Below are positions 53,113-61,581 of a DNA stretch of 64,000 bases, one piece after another. Origin of the DNA: Bacillota bacterium (GTDB lineage Bacteria > Bacillota > Clostridia > Peptostreptococcales > Anaerovoracaceae); the NCBI GenBank assembly GCA_023415235.1, contig JAEZLP010000069.1, positions 62,001-126,000 of the forward strand, read 5' to 3'. Below the pieces are notes generated by a model. It did not search any database. It had not been told where the DNA came from and saw nothing but the letters and a program-made list of their open reading frames with translations. Made by a program: the position numbers and the translations under genes. Each line of letters opens with the position of its first letter. The first letter of the stretch is position 1.

Positions 53113-54753
53113 ATGATGGAATATAAGAATATCTGGGAATGCTTTGTACAAGACATGGATTTTGATCACAAGCTTATAAAAAGGGACATCCTTGACTCTT
53201 GGAAGCGATGCAAGGAGCATGGTGTTTCCCTTTATGACTTTGATATCGACCTGCTGATGAAGCCGGAAGAGAAATACCGCTATGTGCTGAAATATCTTCC
53301 CGAGTATGAAAATCCCCAGTATAAGGAATTTTGCAGCATTGTTGAAAATGTGAATTTTAACATCAGCGTGTATGATAAAAACGCAAAGCTGGTGTATATT
53401 GTGAATTATGATGATGCTTTTGATGAGTTATATCCGCAGATCGGATATTTTCTGGATGTTTCAGAGTTGAAAATAGGCACAAATTCCACCTGTCTTGCGA
53501 TTTCGGAGAATAAACCCTTTATGGTGATCGGGCCCGACCACTATAAGTATATCTTTCACCGCTTCAGCTGTGCGGCGGCGCCTTTTTATGACGAGGACAA
53601 CGAAATTGCCGGGACGATTAACGCCTCCTTTTTCAATACCGCTGTCAACAATGACACGCTGAATATTATTTACAGCCTGGCCAGACTCTATGAAACCTTG
53701 GTCTTAAAAAGGCAGACTTCTGTTCAGCATGAGAATCTCAGAGAAAAAAAGAAAAAGCAAAGCCAGAATTCTTACACCTTTCACAGTATTCTCGGTCAGT
53801 CGAAAGGAATCAATCAGGCTAAAAAAGTGGCGAAGAGAGCGGCGGAGGTGGACACATCCATTCTGATCTATGGCGAAAGCGGCTGCGGGAAAGAGGTATT
53901 CGCACAAGCCATACACAATGAAAGCCCCAGAAGGAAGAATCCTTTCGTCGCCATAAACTGCGGCGCATTGCCCAAGGATCTGGTTGAAAGTGAATTATTT
54001 GGTTATGAGGCAGGTGCTTTCACTGGCGCGGCGAACGGCGGGAAAAAGGGGCTGCTGGAATATGCCTCCGGGGGGACCGTGTTTTTTGATGAGATAGAAA
54101 ACATGCCCCTGCCTGCCCAGGTTAAAATATTAAGGGCGTTATCCTCATCAACGATTATGAGAATTGGCGGAAACGAACCAATTCCAATAGACATAAGAGT
54201 AATTGCAGCATCTAAAAAGGATTTGGAGGAGGAAATAAAAAAAGGCAGTTTCCGGGAGGATTTATTCTATCGCATCAATGTGATCCAGATCAATATACCA
54301 CCCCTTAGAGAAAGAAAAGATGATATCAAGCCCATTCTGGAGCATTATATCAGAACATTTTCGGATAAAAACAAAATTCGTATCGAGCGAATTGAAGATG
54401 AATTTACCCGATGTCTTGAGTCTTACCACTGGCCCGGCAACATCAGGGAACTGATCAACATTATCGAGCGCTCACTGGTACTGTCGGAAGATGGCATAAT
54501 TGACGGCTCCGTGCTTCCTTCCGGGATAAAGGAAAGCTATTTGAAATCAAAATTGAAACAAAGCCTTGAATGCAATTTAAAAGGGACGTCACCCGGAGGG
54601 AAGACCCTGCTGCAGCTTGCAGAGGACGTTATCATTGAAAGCATATACATAGAGGAGCAGTGTAATTTGACAAGAACGGCAAAGCGGCTGGGAATATCAC
54701 GGCCGACGCTGTATAAAAGGATAAAAAATATGGATATTCCAATCTGTAAATAA
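53113..54753 (+). CDS. Sigma-54-dependent transcriptional activator (AcoR-like)
   Basis: A 546-residue enhancer-binding protein. The N-terminal 210 residues form a GAF-like sensor (LGTNSTCLAI-type stretch KIGTNSTCLAISENKPFMV) as in AcoR proteins. The central AAA+ domain has Walker A GESGCGKE (about 254), the sigma-54-contacting loop GAFTGA (about 301) and Walker B GGTVFFDEIENM. The C-terminus is a Fis-type helix-turn-helix (TAKRLGISRPTLYKRIK). The start follows GGGAG by eight bases. Right after it lie two identical-architecture dyads and a -24/-12 promoter, so it most likely activates the tautomerase/hydrolase operon downstream. Its ligand is unknown. Confidence 0.95.
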   Translation: MMEYKNIWECFVQDMDFDHKLIKRDILDSWKRCKEHGVSLYDFDIDLLMKPEEKYRYVLKYLPEYENPQYKEFCSIVENVNFNISVYDKNAKLVYIVNYDDAFDELYPQIGYFLDVSELKIGTNSTCLAISENKPFMVIGPDHYKYIFHRFSCAAAPFYDEDNEIAGTINASFFNTAVNNDTLNIIYSLARLYETLVLKRQTSVQHENLREKKKKQSQNSYTFHSILGQSKGINQAKKVAKRAAEVDTSILIYGESGCGKEVFAQAIHNESPRRKNPFVAINCGALPKDLVESELFGYEAGAFTGAANGGKKGLLEYASGGTVFFDEIENMPLPAQVKILRALSSSTIMRIGGNEPIPIDIRVIAASKKDLEEEIKKGSFREDLFYRINVIQINIPPLRERKDDIKPILEHYIRTFSDKNKIRIERIEDEFTRCLESYHWPGNIRELINIIERSLVLSEDGIIDGSVLPSGIKESYLKSKLKQSLECNLKGTSPGGKTLLQLAEDVIIESIYIEEQCNLTRTAKRLGISRPTLYKRIKNMDIPICK

Positions 54754-54789
54754 ATTTTACATTATAAAAAGCTGTAAATATTTTTTACA
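54745..54789. promoter_or_regulatory. Tandem enhancer dyads for the sigma-54 activator
   Basis: TGTAAA-N5-TTTACA occurs twice: 54745-54761 and 54773-54789, exactly 28 bp apart. They are centred about 129 and 101 bp upstream of the expected start from the promoter at 54856-54871, a normal distance for upstream activator sites. The first dyad covers the last codons of the activator gene; the second is the stem of its terminator. Confidence 0.78.
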
Positions 54790-54799
54790 GCTTTTTTTG
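54766..54799 (+). terminator. Rho-independent terminator of the activator gene
   Basis: AAAAAGCTGTAAA pairs with TTTACAGCTTTTT across a short loop and runs into a T-tract. The stem contains the second TGTAAA/TTTACA dyad, so terminator and enhancer overlap. Confidence 0.75.
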
Positions 54800-54855
54800 T
54801 TGCGTTATTTTCCCAAAGTGTTGCAATTTCATAAAAATACGAGAAAGAAAAAAAT

Positions 54856-54871
54856 TGGCAAGCAGCTTGCA
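54856..54871 (+). promoter_or_regulatory. Sigma-54 (-24/-12) promoter
   Basis: TGGCAA-GCAGC-TTGCA matches the sigma-54 consensus TGGCAC-N5-TTGCA at all but one base, with the invariant GG and GC correctly spaced. The tautomerase ATG is 24 bp downstream and the activator gene directly upstream, which fits tightly. Confidence 0.88.
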
Positions 54872-54894
54872 ATAATAAAGGCGGAGGTGAGACT

Positions 54895-55233
54895 ATGCCT
54901 TTCATTGCGATCAGAACAAAAAAAACAGATTGCAGGTATGATGTCAAGGGTTTCGGGCAGGAGCTTTCAAATCAGATGAAAATTGATATCAGGCGGATCA
55001 ATATCATTCTGGATTATTATGACGAGCCGGATGTTTTTTTCGGCAGTGGATCCGACAGCCTAATCATTACTCTGACTCTATCCGAAACCAACGCTCCTGC
55101 TTTTACGAGGCAGCTGATTCAGACAACTGCAAGGCTTGCGGAAAAGTATTTCTGCGAAGAAAAAAAGAGCATAGCGGTCATCTGCAATTCGATCAAGGAA
55201 GGGCACATGTTTCTTGATAATAATTTTAAATAG
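54895..55233 (+). CDS. Tautomerase-superfamily-like protein with Pro2
   Basis: A 112-residue protein beginning MPFIAIRTKK. In the tautomerase superfamily (4-OT, MIF, CHMI) the second residue Pro becomes the catalytic N-terminal base after Met removal; the beta-strand-like MPFIAIR and the DIILDYYDEPDVFF-like helix-strand order (RRINIILDYYDEPDVFFG) fit a MIF/CHMI-type fold. GCGGAGG precedes the ATG. It is the first gene behind the sigma-54 promoter and is followed by the hydrolase after 11 bp. Keto-enol isomerisation of an alpha-keto acid is the inferred role; the substrate is unknown. Confidence 0.72.
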   Translation: MPFIAIRTKKTDCRYDVKGFGQELSNQMKIDIRRINIILDYYDEPDVFFGSGSDSLIITLTLSETNAPAFTRQLIQTTARLAEKYFCEEKKSIAVICNSIKEGHMFLDNNFK

Positions 55234-55244
55234 GAGGGACAAAA

Positions 55245-55958
55245 ATGAGCAAAATCGTATTATTCCATGGCGCATGGCACAATGGCCGCTGCTGGGACAG
55301 TGTTTCCGCCTTGCTGAAAAAAGCCGGCTATGAGGTTGAAGCCTTGACGCTTCCGGGAAATGGAGAAGGGGATAGCAAGGATGTCTCCTATGAAGATTAT
55401 GTGAATTACGTTGCATCGTCGTTAAACGCACAAAAGGATAAGGTCATCCTTGTTGCACACTCCAGTGCAGGGCATGTAACACAAATGGCGGTTCCAAAGG
55501 CAAAGGACAAGGTGGAAAAAATTATCTTCAACAATGCCTGGATCCTGCCCGACGGGAAATCGCAGTTTGACTTTGTCCCCGAAGAAATCAAATCGCAGAT
55601 GAGGAAGATGGCTGTAGAAAGCGGTACCGGTGCAATTCCTATCGATCCAGGCTTTGTCAAAGGTATGCTGGCTACTCAGGCCGATGATGAACAATTCAAG
55701 AGACTGATGGATATGCTTGTTACCCAGCCTCTGGTTATCATGGAGACTCCTGTAGATGCAAAGGCTTTTAGTGAGCTGTCAATCCCGCTCGTTCTTCTTT
55801 ACTGTACCCAGGACGTGTCTGTTCCTCCGGGAGCATTTCTGGGGATGTTCAAGGCATTGGGGGATTACCCGGTGGTCGAAGTGGAGTGCGACCATGAGGG
55901 ATTGTTTACAAATCCTGAAGCATATACCAAGGGGCTTATCCAATGTATTGAAATGTAA
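55245..55958 (+). CDS. Alpha/beta hydrolase (sigma-54-controlled)
   Basis: A 237-residue alpha/beta hydrolase: LFHGAWHNGRCWDSV for the oxyanion hole, nucleophile elbow VAHSSAGHV (Ser at about 73), acid in LYCTQDVSVPPGA and the catalytic His in ECDHEGLFTNPEAY. The sequence is like the small esterase/hydroxynitrile-lyase-like branch (PF12697 type). AGGAGG precedes the ATG. Together with the Pro2 tautomerase it forms a two-gene operon under sigma-54 control, suggesting hydrolysis of an ester or C-C bond next to a keto-enol step. Substrate unknown. Confidence 0.88.
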   Translation: MSKIVLFHGAWHNGRCWDSVSALLKKAGYEVEALTLPGNGEGDSKDVSYEDYVNYVASSLNAQKDKVILVAHSSAGHVTQMAVPKAKDKVEKIIFNNAWILPDGKSQFDFVPEEIKSQMRKMAVESGTGAIPIDPGFVKGMLATQADDEQFKRLMDMLVTQPLVIMETPVDAKAFSELSIPLVLLYCTQDVSVPPGAFLGMFKALGDYPVVEVECDHEGLFTNPEAYTKGLIQCIEM

Positions 55959-55984
55959 TAATGCAATAAAAGAATTATAAAAAC

Positions 55985-56035
55985 GAGGCTGTCTCAAAAT
56001 GATCGGGCAGATCATGACGAGGCGGCCTCTTTTTA
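55985..56035 (+). terminator. Terminator of the tautomerase/hydrolase operon
   Basis: Outer arms GAGGC (55985-55989) and GCCTC (56025-56029) enclose an inner hairpin ATGATC-GGGCA-GATCAT, and TTTTT follows. The long two-part stem is less perfect than the other terminators in the window. Confidence 0.55.
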
Positions 56036-56107
56036 TGGTATTACACTATGATATTCAGTGCCGACCCAATTCAGGCTTCCCAAGCTTGACCCGTGGGAAG
56101 GTGGCTT

Positions 56108-56884
56108 TCAGCTTCCGATAATGTCCTCAACCTTAATATCGGGATTACGATATCGTCTGCGCCCTACTGTCTTTTTACCATACTCTATGGCTTCACATGG
56201 GCACCATTGAATACAGGCAACGCACCGTTCACAATGATGCTGCCACGTCGGACGATTCTTCTCCATTTTTATGTTGTCAGCAAGGCATACCCGGGCGCAT
56301 TGGCCGCAGCCGATGCACCGTTCGGTCACCGTAAATTTTTCGTCCCATTCGGAAATGTTCTTGTACAAGGTGCTTTGATTGACGATCCTGCTTATTAGTC
56401 TGGCCCTTCTTTTAACCGGCAGCAGCTTGCCGCCGACAATCGCCGCAGCGGCCTCCTCCGCCTTTTTCATTGCATCAATTATCAGCTTTTGAACAACGTC
56501 GGGTGCGAAAGCGGGATAATTCACAATATAGTTCCCCGGCATTTTGGCTCCGGTGCCATAGGACAGATATGCTCCTTTTTCTTTCAGGATATCATCCAGC
56601 ATGCCTAAAGTATCCGCTCCGTCGCCGCCGTAGTTGACAAATGCAAAGCAGTAAGTGTTTTCTAGAATTTTCAGCTCCTGAACAAATCGTTTGACCTGTC
56701 TCGGCAACCCAATGTAATAAACGGGAAATACAAAGCCGATCGGATGATCGGGGCCGCCGACCGGTTCTTCCGGCGGGCTGCCGGCCATCGACTGAACTTT
56801 GCAGTCTCCAATTCCCTCAGCAATTTTACGGGCTATCGAAAGCGAATTGCCCGTTGCGGAAAAATAATAAATTGTCGCGCTCAT
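56108..56884 (-). CDS. EFR1 family ferrodoxin (flavodoxin plus two 4Fe-4S clusters)
   Basis: A 258-residue protein. The N-terminal half is flavodoxin-like (IYYFSATGNSLSIARKI for FMN, GFVFPVYYIGLP). The C-terminal part has CIGCGQCARVC and CERCVACIQWC, two 4Fe-4S motifs (about 190-235). Such EFR1 proteins are common in anaerobic Clostridia and are thought to move electrons between ferredoxin and flavin partners. It is divergent from the decarboxylase gene. The partner is unknown. Confidence 0.9.
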   Translation of the reverse strand: MSATIYYFSATGNSLSIARKIAEGIGDCKVQSMAGSPPEEPVGGPDHPIGFVFPVYYIGLPRQVKRFVQELKILENTYCFAFVNYGGDGADTLGMLDDILKEKGAYLSYGTGAKMPGNYIVNYPAFAPDVVQKLIIDAMKKAEEAAAAIVGGKLLPVKRRARLISRIVNQSTLYKNISEWDEKFTVTERCIGCGQCARVCLADNIKMEKNRPTWQHHCERCVACIQWCPCEAIEYGKKTVGRRRYRNPDIKVEDIIGS

Positions 56885-57017
56885 ACTGAAATCCCCTTTC
56901 TATATTAGAACTTCATCTGAGTTCAGTGGATAATCATCAGCTTCTCTGTAATTTCTTCACACACTAAACAAAATGTACCACAAATTTCCTCCCTGTACAT
57001 GATATAAATTCGGTCTG

Positions 57018-58421
57018 TTGATTTTTTGGCTCCAAACAAAAAAGACCCCGCTGTTGCTTGAGCAGACAAAGGAATATGCCTTGGAATATATGCGCACGAT
57101 TTTATCTCGTTCGGTTGTTCCGGATGCAGAATCGGTTGAAAAACTGAGCATTTTTCAGGAACCATTGAATGATGGTTATGGCGACATGCATGAGATTATT
57201 GAAAGGTTGCATCGATACGGATCACCGGCAACAGTAGCGCAGACTGGGGGTAGATATTTCGGGTTCGTCAACGGCGGAATCATACCGGCTTCGCTGGCTG
57301 CAAAATGGCTGACCGACGTATGGGATCAGAATACCGCGCTGTATGTCATGTCTCCTGTGGTGTCCGTATTGGAAGGAGTATGTGAAAAGTGGCTGGCGGA
57401 GCTATTTGGTTTTCCTTCCGACACTGCCGCCGGCTTTGTTGCCGGCAGTTCCTCCGCTATGCTTTGCGGTCTTGCCGCGGGGAGAAACCGACTTCTGGAA
57501 CAGGCAGGTTATGATGCAGGTGAAAAAGGCCTGTTCGGAGCACCGGAGATTCGAGTTGTCTTAGGGGAAGGCGCGCATTCGTCCGTTTACAAATCCCTGT
57601 CTATTCTTGGACTCGGAAGCGGGCGCGTAACTCGCGTTCCACAGGATGAGCAGGGACGAATCAGGACAGATGCCGTACCAGCACTGGACGACAGGACGCT
57701 CCTCATTCTTCAGGCAGGAAATGTCAATACAGGCTCCTTTGATCATTTTGATGAACTTTGCCTCAAAGCCAGAGACGCGGGAGCCTGGGTTCATATTGAC
57801 GGGGCCTTTGGATTATGGGCTGCCGCCTCCGAGAAACTGAAATGTCTGACAAAGGGCATCGAGCATGCTCATTCCTGGTCGCTGGATGCGCATAAGTCAT
57901 TGAATGCTCCTTATGATTGCGGCATTATTATGTGCTCCGACCGGGCAGCGCTTGCAAATGCCCTTCATATGACCGGATCCTATTTGGTTTTCAGCGAACA
58001 ACGCGACAACATGCTATATACCATAGATATGTCCAGACGGGCCAGAGCTGTTGAGCTATGGGCGTCATTGAAATCACTGGGGAAAAGGGGAGTCGCTGAG
58101 CTGATGGAAGACTTGCACGACAAAGCCGTTTATTTTGCTAAGGAGCTTTCGGGAAACGGTTTTGTGATTCATAATGATGTGGTCTTTAACCAGGTTATCG
58201 TATCGCCTCAGGATCCCTCCATCACGGAGCAAACGCTCCAAAATATTCAAAATTCCGGAGTTTGCTGGTGTGGAGGTTCCAAATGGGAGAACAAGCCTGT
58301 TATTCGAATCAGCGTATGTTCCTATCGAACAACCTATCAGGATATTGATCTCTCCGTTAAGGCGTTTGTAGAAGCGAAAAAGCTTGCCGAAAGTACAGCC
58401 GGGTCCGTCATCCCCAAATAA
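57018..58421 (+). CDS. Group II PLP-dependent decarboxylase
   Basis: A protein of about 467 residues: YGSPATVAQTGGRYFGFVNG and VAGSSSAMLCGLAAGRNRL at the N-terminal side, VHIDGAFGLWAAASEKL with the pyridine-binding Asp, and the PLP lysine in SLDAHKSLNAPYDCG (about residue 293). It resembles aromatic-L-amino-acid/glutamate decarboxylases, but the amino acid is not predictable. The N-terminus is uncertain: the longest frame begins with TTG at 57018 without a good ribosome binding site, although the family pattern suggests that little is missing. It overlaps the DUF6144 gene end by 14 bp on the other strand. Confidence 0.87.
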   Translation: MIFWLQTKKTPLLLEQTKEYALEYMRTILSRSVVPDAESVEKLSIFQEPLNDGYGDMHEIIERLHRYGSPATVAQTGGRYFGFVNGGIIPASLAAKWLTDVWDQNTALYVMSPVVSVLEGVCEKWLAELFGFPSDTAAGFVAGSSSAMLCGLAAGRNRLLEQAGYDAGEKGLFGAPEIRVVLGEGAHSSVYKSLSILGLGSGRVTRVPQDEQGRIRTDAVPALDDRTLLILQAGNVNTGSFDHFDELCLKARDAGAWVHIDGAFGLWAAASEKLKCLTKGIEHAHSWSLDAHKSLNAPYDCGIIMCSDRAALANALHMTGSYLVFSEQRDNMLYTIDMSRRARAVELWASLKSLGKRGVAELMEDLHDKAVYFAKELSGNGFVIHNDVVFNQVIVSPQDPSITEQTLQNIQNSGVCWCGGSKWENKPVIRISVCSYRTTYQDIDLSVKAFVEAKKLAESTAGSVIPK

Positions 58422-58956
58422 TCCCCTGCGGGATGATCTTCATAAGACATATATCATCACCCATTTTGATGCTCTTCAGCAGTTCCACATCCACCGGACA
58501 GCCAAAGGCTTTTTCAAAAAGGACTTTGCTGTATCCGGCGCTGCACCTGCACCAGGTATCCGTTTCCAATCGGTCCACCTCCGCAAGCATCGGACATGGG
58601 CAAAAGAGAAACTGCAGATATAATTCCCCTTCGGAACAGAATAGTCCCGCTGCCTTTGCTTTCTCCAAATTACCAAACTCCTCCAGATTGGATGAGGAAT
58701 CTACCAGCTCCTTCACCAGCGCCAATTTCTCATCCATTGCATGCCCGCATTGGCAGTTCATTCGGATTCGGTTCACAGCTTCCTTGTCAAACCGGTTTTC
58801 CAGCCTTTTCATTGTTGCTTTAACCCAGGTCGGATTGTCCTCCGCGGATGCCTCTCCGTCTTTTCCGAATACGATTTCTTTCGCTTCCTCGTCGTTTGCC
58901 TCCCTTTTCACGGCTTCATAAATTACTTTCTCCTGGATTTTTCTGATGTCAAACAT
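58408..58956 (-). CDS. DUF6144 family protein
   Basis: A 182-residue Cys-rich protein. The start at 58956 (MFDIRKIQ) follows GGAGG; the frame is open further up but without a ribosome binding site. Features are NCQCGHAMDEKLALV and, later, FLFCPCPMLAEVDRL and DTWCRCSAGYSKVLFEKAFG. The arrangement of Cys pairs suggests metal binding. I associate it with DUF6144, an uncharacterised family related to the ATC hydrolase-like fold. It lies directly downstream of an AraC regulator and behind an inverted-repeat promoter, so it may be that regulator's target. Confidence 0.75.
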   Translation of the reverse strand: MFDIRKIQEKVIYEAVKREANDEEAKEIVFGKDGEASAEDNPTWVKATMKRLENRFDKEAVNRIRMNCQCGHAMDEKLALVKELVDSSSNLEEFGNLEKAKAAGLFCSEGELYLQFLFCPCPMLAEVDRLETDTWCRCSAGYSKVLFEKAFGCPVDVELLKSIKMGDDICLMKIIPQGIIWG

Positions 58957-58986
58957 TTTGATCCTCCATTCTTTTTTCAAATACAA

Positions 58987-59050
58987 AAACAGACTCTCTA
59001 CAGACGAGTTCCGCTCTGTGACGCCTCCCATTATAGTAAAGAGTCTGTTT
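58987..59050 (-). promoter_or_regulatory. Inverted repeat flanking a promoter -10 box
   Basis: AAACAGACTCT (58987-58997) and AGAGTCTGTTT (59040-59050) are perfect 11-bp inverted arms with 42 bp between them. A leftward TATAAT lies inside (59030-59035) and its -35 region is weak, so the DUF6144 promoter probably needs an activator. The AraC/GyrI regulator upstream is the natural candidate. Confidence 0.6.
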
Positions 59051-59071
59051 GATTGCTTCTGAATTCTTGCT

Positions 59072-59905
59072 CTATTTAACCGGAATACATAGATCCATTA
59101 CGACGTATCTGTTTTCTATGTCCATCTTCCGGTAGATATCCAAACCGTACCGTCCACGCATTTCATAGCGGCTCTCCGCCAGCCAGATCTTGAATACCCC
59201 CTGCAGATCGGTAAAAATATCCTGTATCAACCCCTCAAAGCGGTAAACTGCATAATGTCCTCCCGGAATGATAGCCACATTGTCGAGGGAACAATTGCTG
59301 TCCACAGTCATGCAGAGATCAAACAGGCACTGCTCTACCCCGGTGATGGAGGGGTCATCGTAGAATTTTTCTATAAATAGAGTATCCTCTGTTATAAAAT
59401 CCCGATACTTTATCCAAAACTGGTTCCAGTACTCCTCGAGTTTATCATAGTTTCCCAGATGTCTTTCAAAGATTACAACGAAATCATCAAGCTCTTTGAT
59501 TTGAATTTGCCTGTCATATTCCTCAAAAGATCGAAAGCTGACACAATTGTCCGGCCGAAAGGGATTTGGAATAGTTTCTGCTTCAGCATCCTGCCGGAAC
59601 TCCGCTGGAGATCGATTCAGTTGTTTCTTGAATGCAGAGCTGAAATTTGACGAGCTATACCCAAAATCCTCTCCGATATCCGTGATCAATTTATCCTTTT
59701 CCAGCTTCAATCTTACCGCGCTTTGTTCCATTCTAAGGCGCTTGATAAAAGCGTAAGGGCTTTCTCCTGTTTCTAATTTGAAAATCCTGCAAAAATGATA
59801 TTTTGAAAAATGGCAGTGCCTTGCAACATCTTCAACGGAAATAGCCTCGTCCAGGTGCTTCATAATATAGTCAACGCTTTTCTTTACCAAATCACTTGTA
59901 ATCAT
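59072..59905 (-). CDS. AraC family regulator with GyrI-like effector domain
   Basis: A 277-residue regulator. The N-terminal AraC domain has two helix-turn-helix motifs (AISVEDVARHCHFSKYHFCR and LITDIGEDFGYSSSNFSSAF with the conserved AFKKQLNRSPAEFR). The C-terminal part (about 125-277) is a GyrI-like/BacEff domain: VVIFERHLGNYDKLEEYW, GGHYAVYRFEG and DIYRKMD. This class binds drugs or small hydrophobic ligands. It is 40 bp upstream of the inverted repeat and DUF6144 gene, on the same strand. Confidence 0.9.
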   Translation of the reverse strand: MITSDLVKKSVDYIMKHLDEAISVEDVARHCHFSKYHFCRIFKLETGESPYAFIKRLRMEQSAVRLKLEKDKLITDIGEDFGYSSSNFSSAFKKQLNRSPAEFRQDAEAETIPNPFRPDNCVSFRSFEEYDRQIQIKELDDFVVIFERHLGNYDKLEEYWNQFWIKYRDFITEDTLFIEKFYDDPSITGVEQCLFDLCMTVDSNCSLDNVAIIPGGHYAVYRFEGLIQDIFTDLQGVFKIWLAESRYEMRGRYGLDIYRKMDIENRYVVMDLCIPVK

Positions 59906-59984
59906 TGCTTCGATATCATCCTTGGATTTTTTCTACGATCCTCTTTGCTGCATCCACTAATTTGGAGATCCTGCTTATATCTCA

Positions 59985-60536
59985 TTATGATAGCAAATAC
60001 ATGTCTTCCGCTTGTAAACGAAGCTTATAAAAATACTGAAGCCATTCCGGCTGATCTTTCACGGTCTCCCTGATTTTCTTCAATGTTCTTTTTCCGACTC
60101 TTCTATCCAGGATAGCAAACAATCGAATCAGCGGATTTTGTGAGTACAGACTATCTTCGATTCCTGATACCAGAAACTCATCCAGTGCGTCAGTAAACTG
60201 CCAGACATCAAAAATACCTTCGTCCAGCCTTATCCGATCGATATAGGCTTCGACCTCACTGTTTTCGAGGTCGTTTTCTATCTCTTTTCCGTTCCATACC
60301 CTGCGGGGAACATGGAGCTCACTCTTGTACTTTTTCTCAATTTCCCGGTAGCCTTTATAATAGTTGAAGATATTGCCGGCAATGATTTCTTTTCCGTCTA
60401 CGAGAATTGCGACTCTTCCCGATTCATCATGGGAACTCTTATACTTTGTGATAAAATATTTCACTCTTCCCTTCAGAGAATCACAAAGGAGATCCTCCTC
60501 AAGCCTCTTTTTTACTCCACTCCATGATTGACCCAT
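59985..60536 (-). CDS. SF0329 family protein
   Basis: A 183-residue soluble protein: SWSGVKKRLEEDLLCDSLKG at the N-terminus, then RVAILVDGKEIIAGNIFNYY and QNPLIRLFAILDRRVGKRTL near the end. This pattern fits the SF0329 family of uncharacterised proteins. GGGAG precedes the ATG. It is convergent-free and stands alone; the 210 bp up to 60746 contain no recognised feature. Confidence 0.75.
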   Translation of the reverse strand: MGQSWSGVKKRLEEDLLCDSLKGRVKYFITKYKSSHDESGRVAILVDGKEIIAGNIFNYYKGYREIEKKYKSELHVPRRVWNGKEIENDLENSEVEAYIDRIRLDEGIFDVWQFTDALDEFLVSGIEDSLYSQNPLIRLFAILDRRVGKRTLKKIRETVKDQPEWLQYFYKLRLQAEDMYLLS

Positions 60537-60746
60537 TGAAATCGGTTACTCCCTTCCATTGTTTGCTCAGGACTGCCGGTCCGCAGAATGCGCCGAAAAC
60601 CTAGTTTATTATATATCAGAAAAACAAATTTCGCCAGTAGCTTCCGGCATATTATTCCTTTTGTGTTATAATTATGATATTTAATAGGATCTGACATTCA
60701 ATCTGGTTCGGGATACCCGTTTCAGCCACGACAAATCCCCATATAA

Positions 60747-60947
60747 TCCCGTATTCCGCGCTCATATCTCCATCCCCAAGGCGAATATCTGAAAAGCAAG
60801 AGTTGGTATCTTGAGTATCCTGTCCGGGACGAGCAGTTGCTGGATGAAAATTTTATCTCTTTTGCCGCTGAGATTTTCATAAAGATGCAGCCCTTCAATG
60901 CATTTCTGAACAAGGCACTGGAAGGGTTTCAAATGTCGGTGCGCTAG
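60747..60947 (+). pseudogene. 5'-truncated remnant of a DUF2461 family gene
   Basis: A 66-codon stretch with no start, preceded by a stop. It encodes HPQGEYLKSKSWYLEYPVRD, then EQLLDENFISFAAEIFIKM and QPFNAFLNKALEGFQ. This matches the C-terminal end of DUF2461 (TIGR02453) proteins, whose full length is about 220 residues; the first two thirds are missing. It runs up to the 3' end of the degraded M50 gene on the other strand, so both ends seem joined by a deletion. Confidence 0.6.
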
Positions 60948-60992
60948 TATCCGATATTGCGCCTTTCACTACTTTCCTTTCTTCACGGATTA

Positions 60993-61527
60993 CTAAGCTA
61001 TCCCGTGGTAGATCGATGCCATGCCGGCTCCCAGCGCCGCAATCAGCCCAAAGACATAACAGCGATGCAAGGCTTCCCAGCACAGGACCTCCCATGGCGA
61101 TCCTTGCTTCCATCCTTGCTGATTTCGGAAGCTCCTTCATCCGTATGAAGGCCCCCACAAAAGGGATAAACATGGGTGTGGAAACGTCCAGGCCTTCCTG
61201 TTTTGCCATTAAGGAATGCCCCATCTCATGAAAAAAGATCAGCAATACAAAACCGACGGCAAAGGGCAGTCCGTAGACCTGCATATAGAGCAGAACCGTC
61301 AGCAGCATGCTGATGAAGGTGCCTGCGAACTTGCCCAGCTTGGCAAAAATGATGCCCACCTTCAAAAAAGGAAGGGCCAGCATAATTGCCGATTTAAACT
61401 TGACCAGCAGCAAAACCAGCATGCCGAGGATTCCTATCGCATGCCGTTTCCCTATCTTGCCCGGGTTTTCAGGACCTTTACCATCTCCTTGATGGTCGAT
61501 GTCGTTTTTTTTGTCATCTTCAAACAT
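60993..61527 (-). pseudogene. Degraded site-2-protease-like (peptidase M50) gene
   Basis: Read leftward from ATG 61527 (GGGGGAAGAA precedes it), a hydrophilic start and hydrophobic segments lead to FFHEMGHSLMAKQEG, the HExxH zinc motif, then MGGPVLGSLASLLC. At 61055-61065 the frame breaks: a one-base shift restores YVFGLIAALGAGMASIYHGI, the expected next membrane segment, but that frame stops at 60993. The second metal-ligand motif (NxxPxxxLDG) and the remaining helices are absent. In the original frame a nonsense tail reads on to 60895. The gene is therefore most likely inactive. Confidence 0.72.
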
Positions 61528-61581
61528 TTCTTCCCCCTGCAGAAAAAGTCTTGAAGCAAGTTCCAGTCTCAGATTAGTCCT

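Noticed and set aside
56923..57165. Small minus-strand frames with a Cys-rich stretch (GTFCLVC)
   Set aside because: They overlap the start of the decarboxylase, lack a usable ribosome binding site and show no family pattern.
60722..60913. A minus-strand frame of 63 codons
   Set aside because: It is the complement of the DUF2461 remnant; the plus-strand frame has the family pattern.
60895..60992. C-terminal tail of the M50 frame
   Set aside because: After the frameshift near 61060 the original frame reads through noncoding DNA and the opposite-strand remnant; the residues do not resemble M50 proteins.
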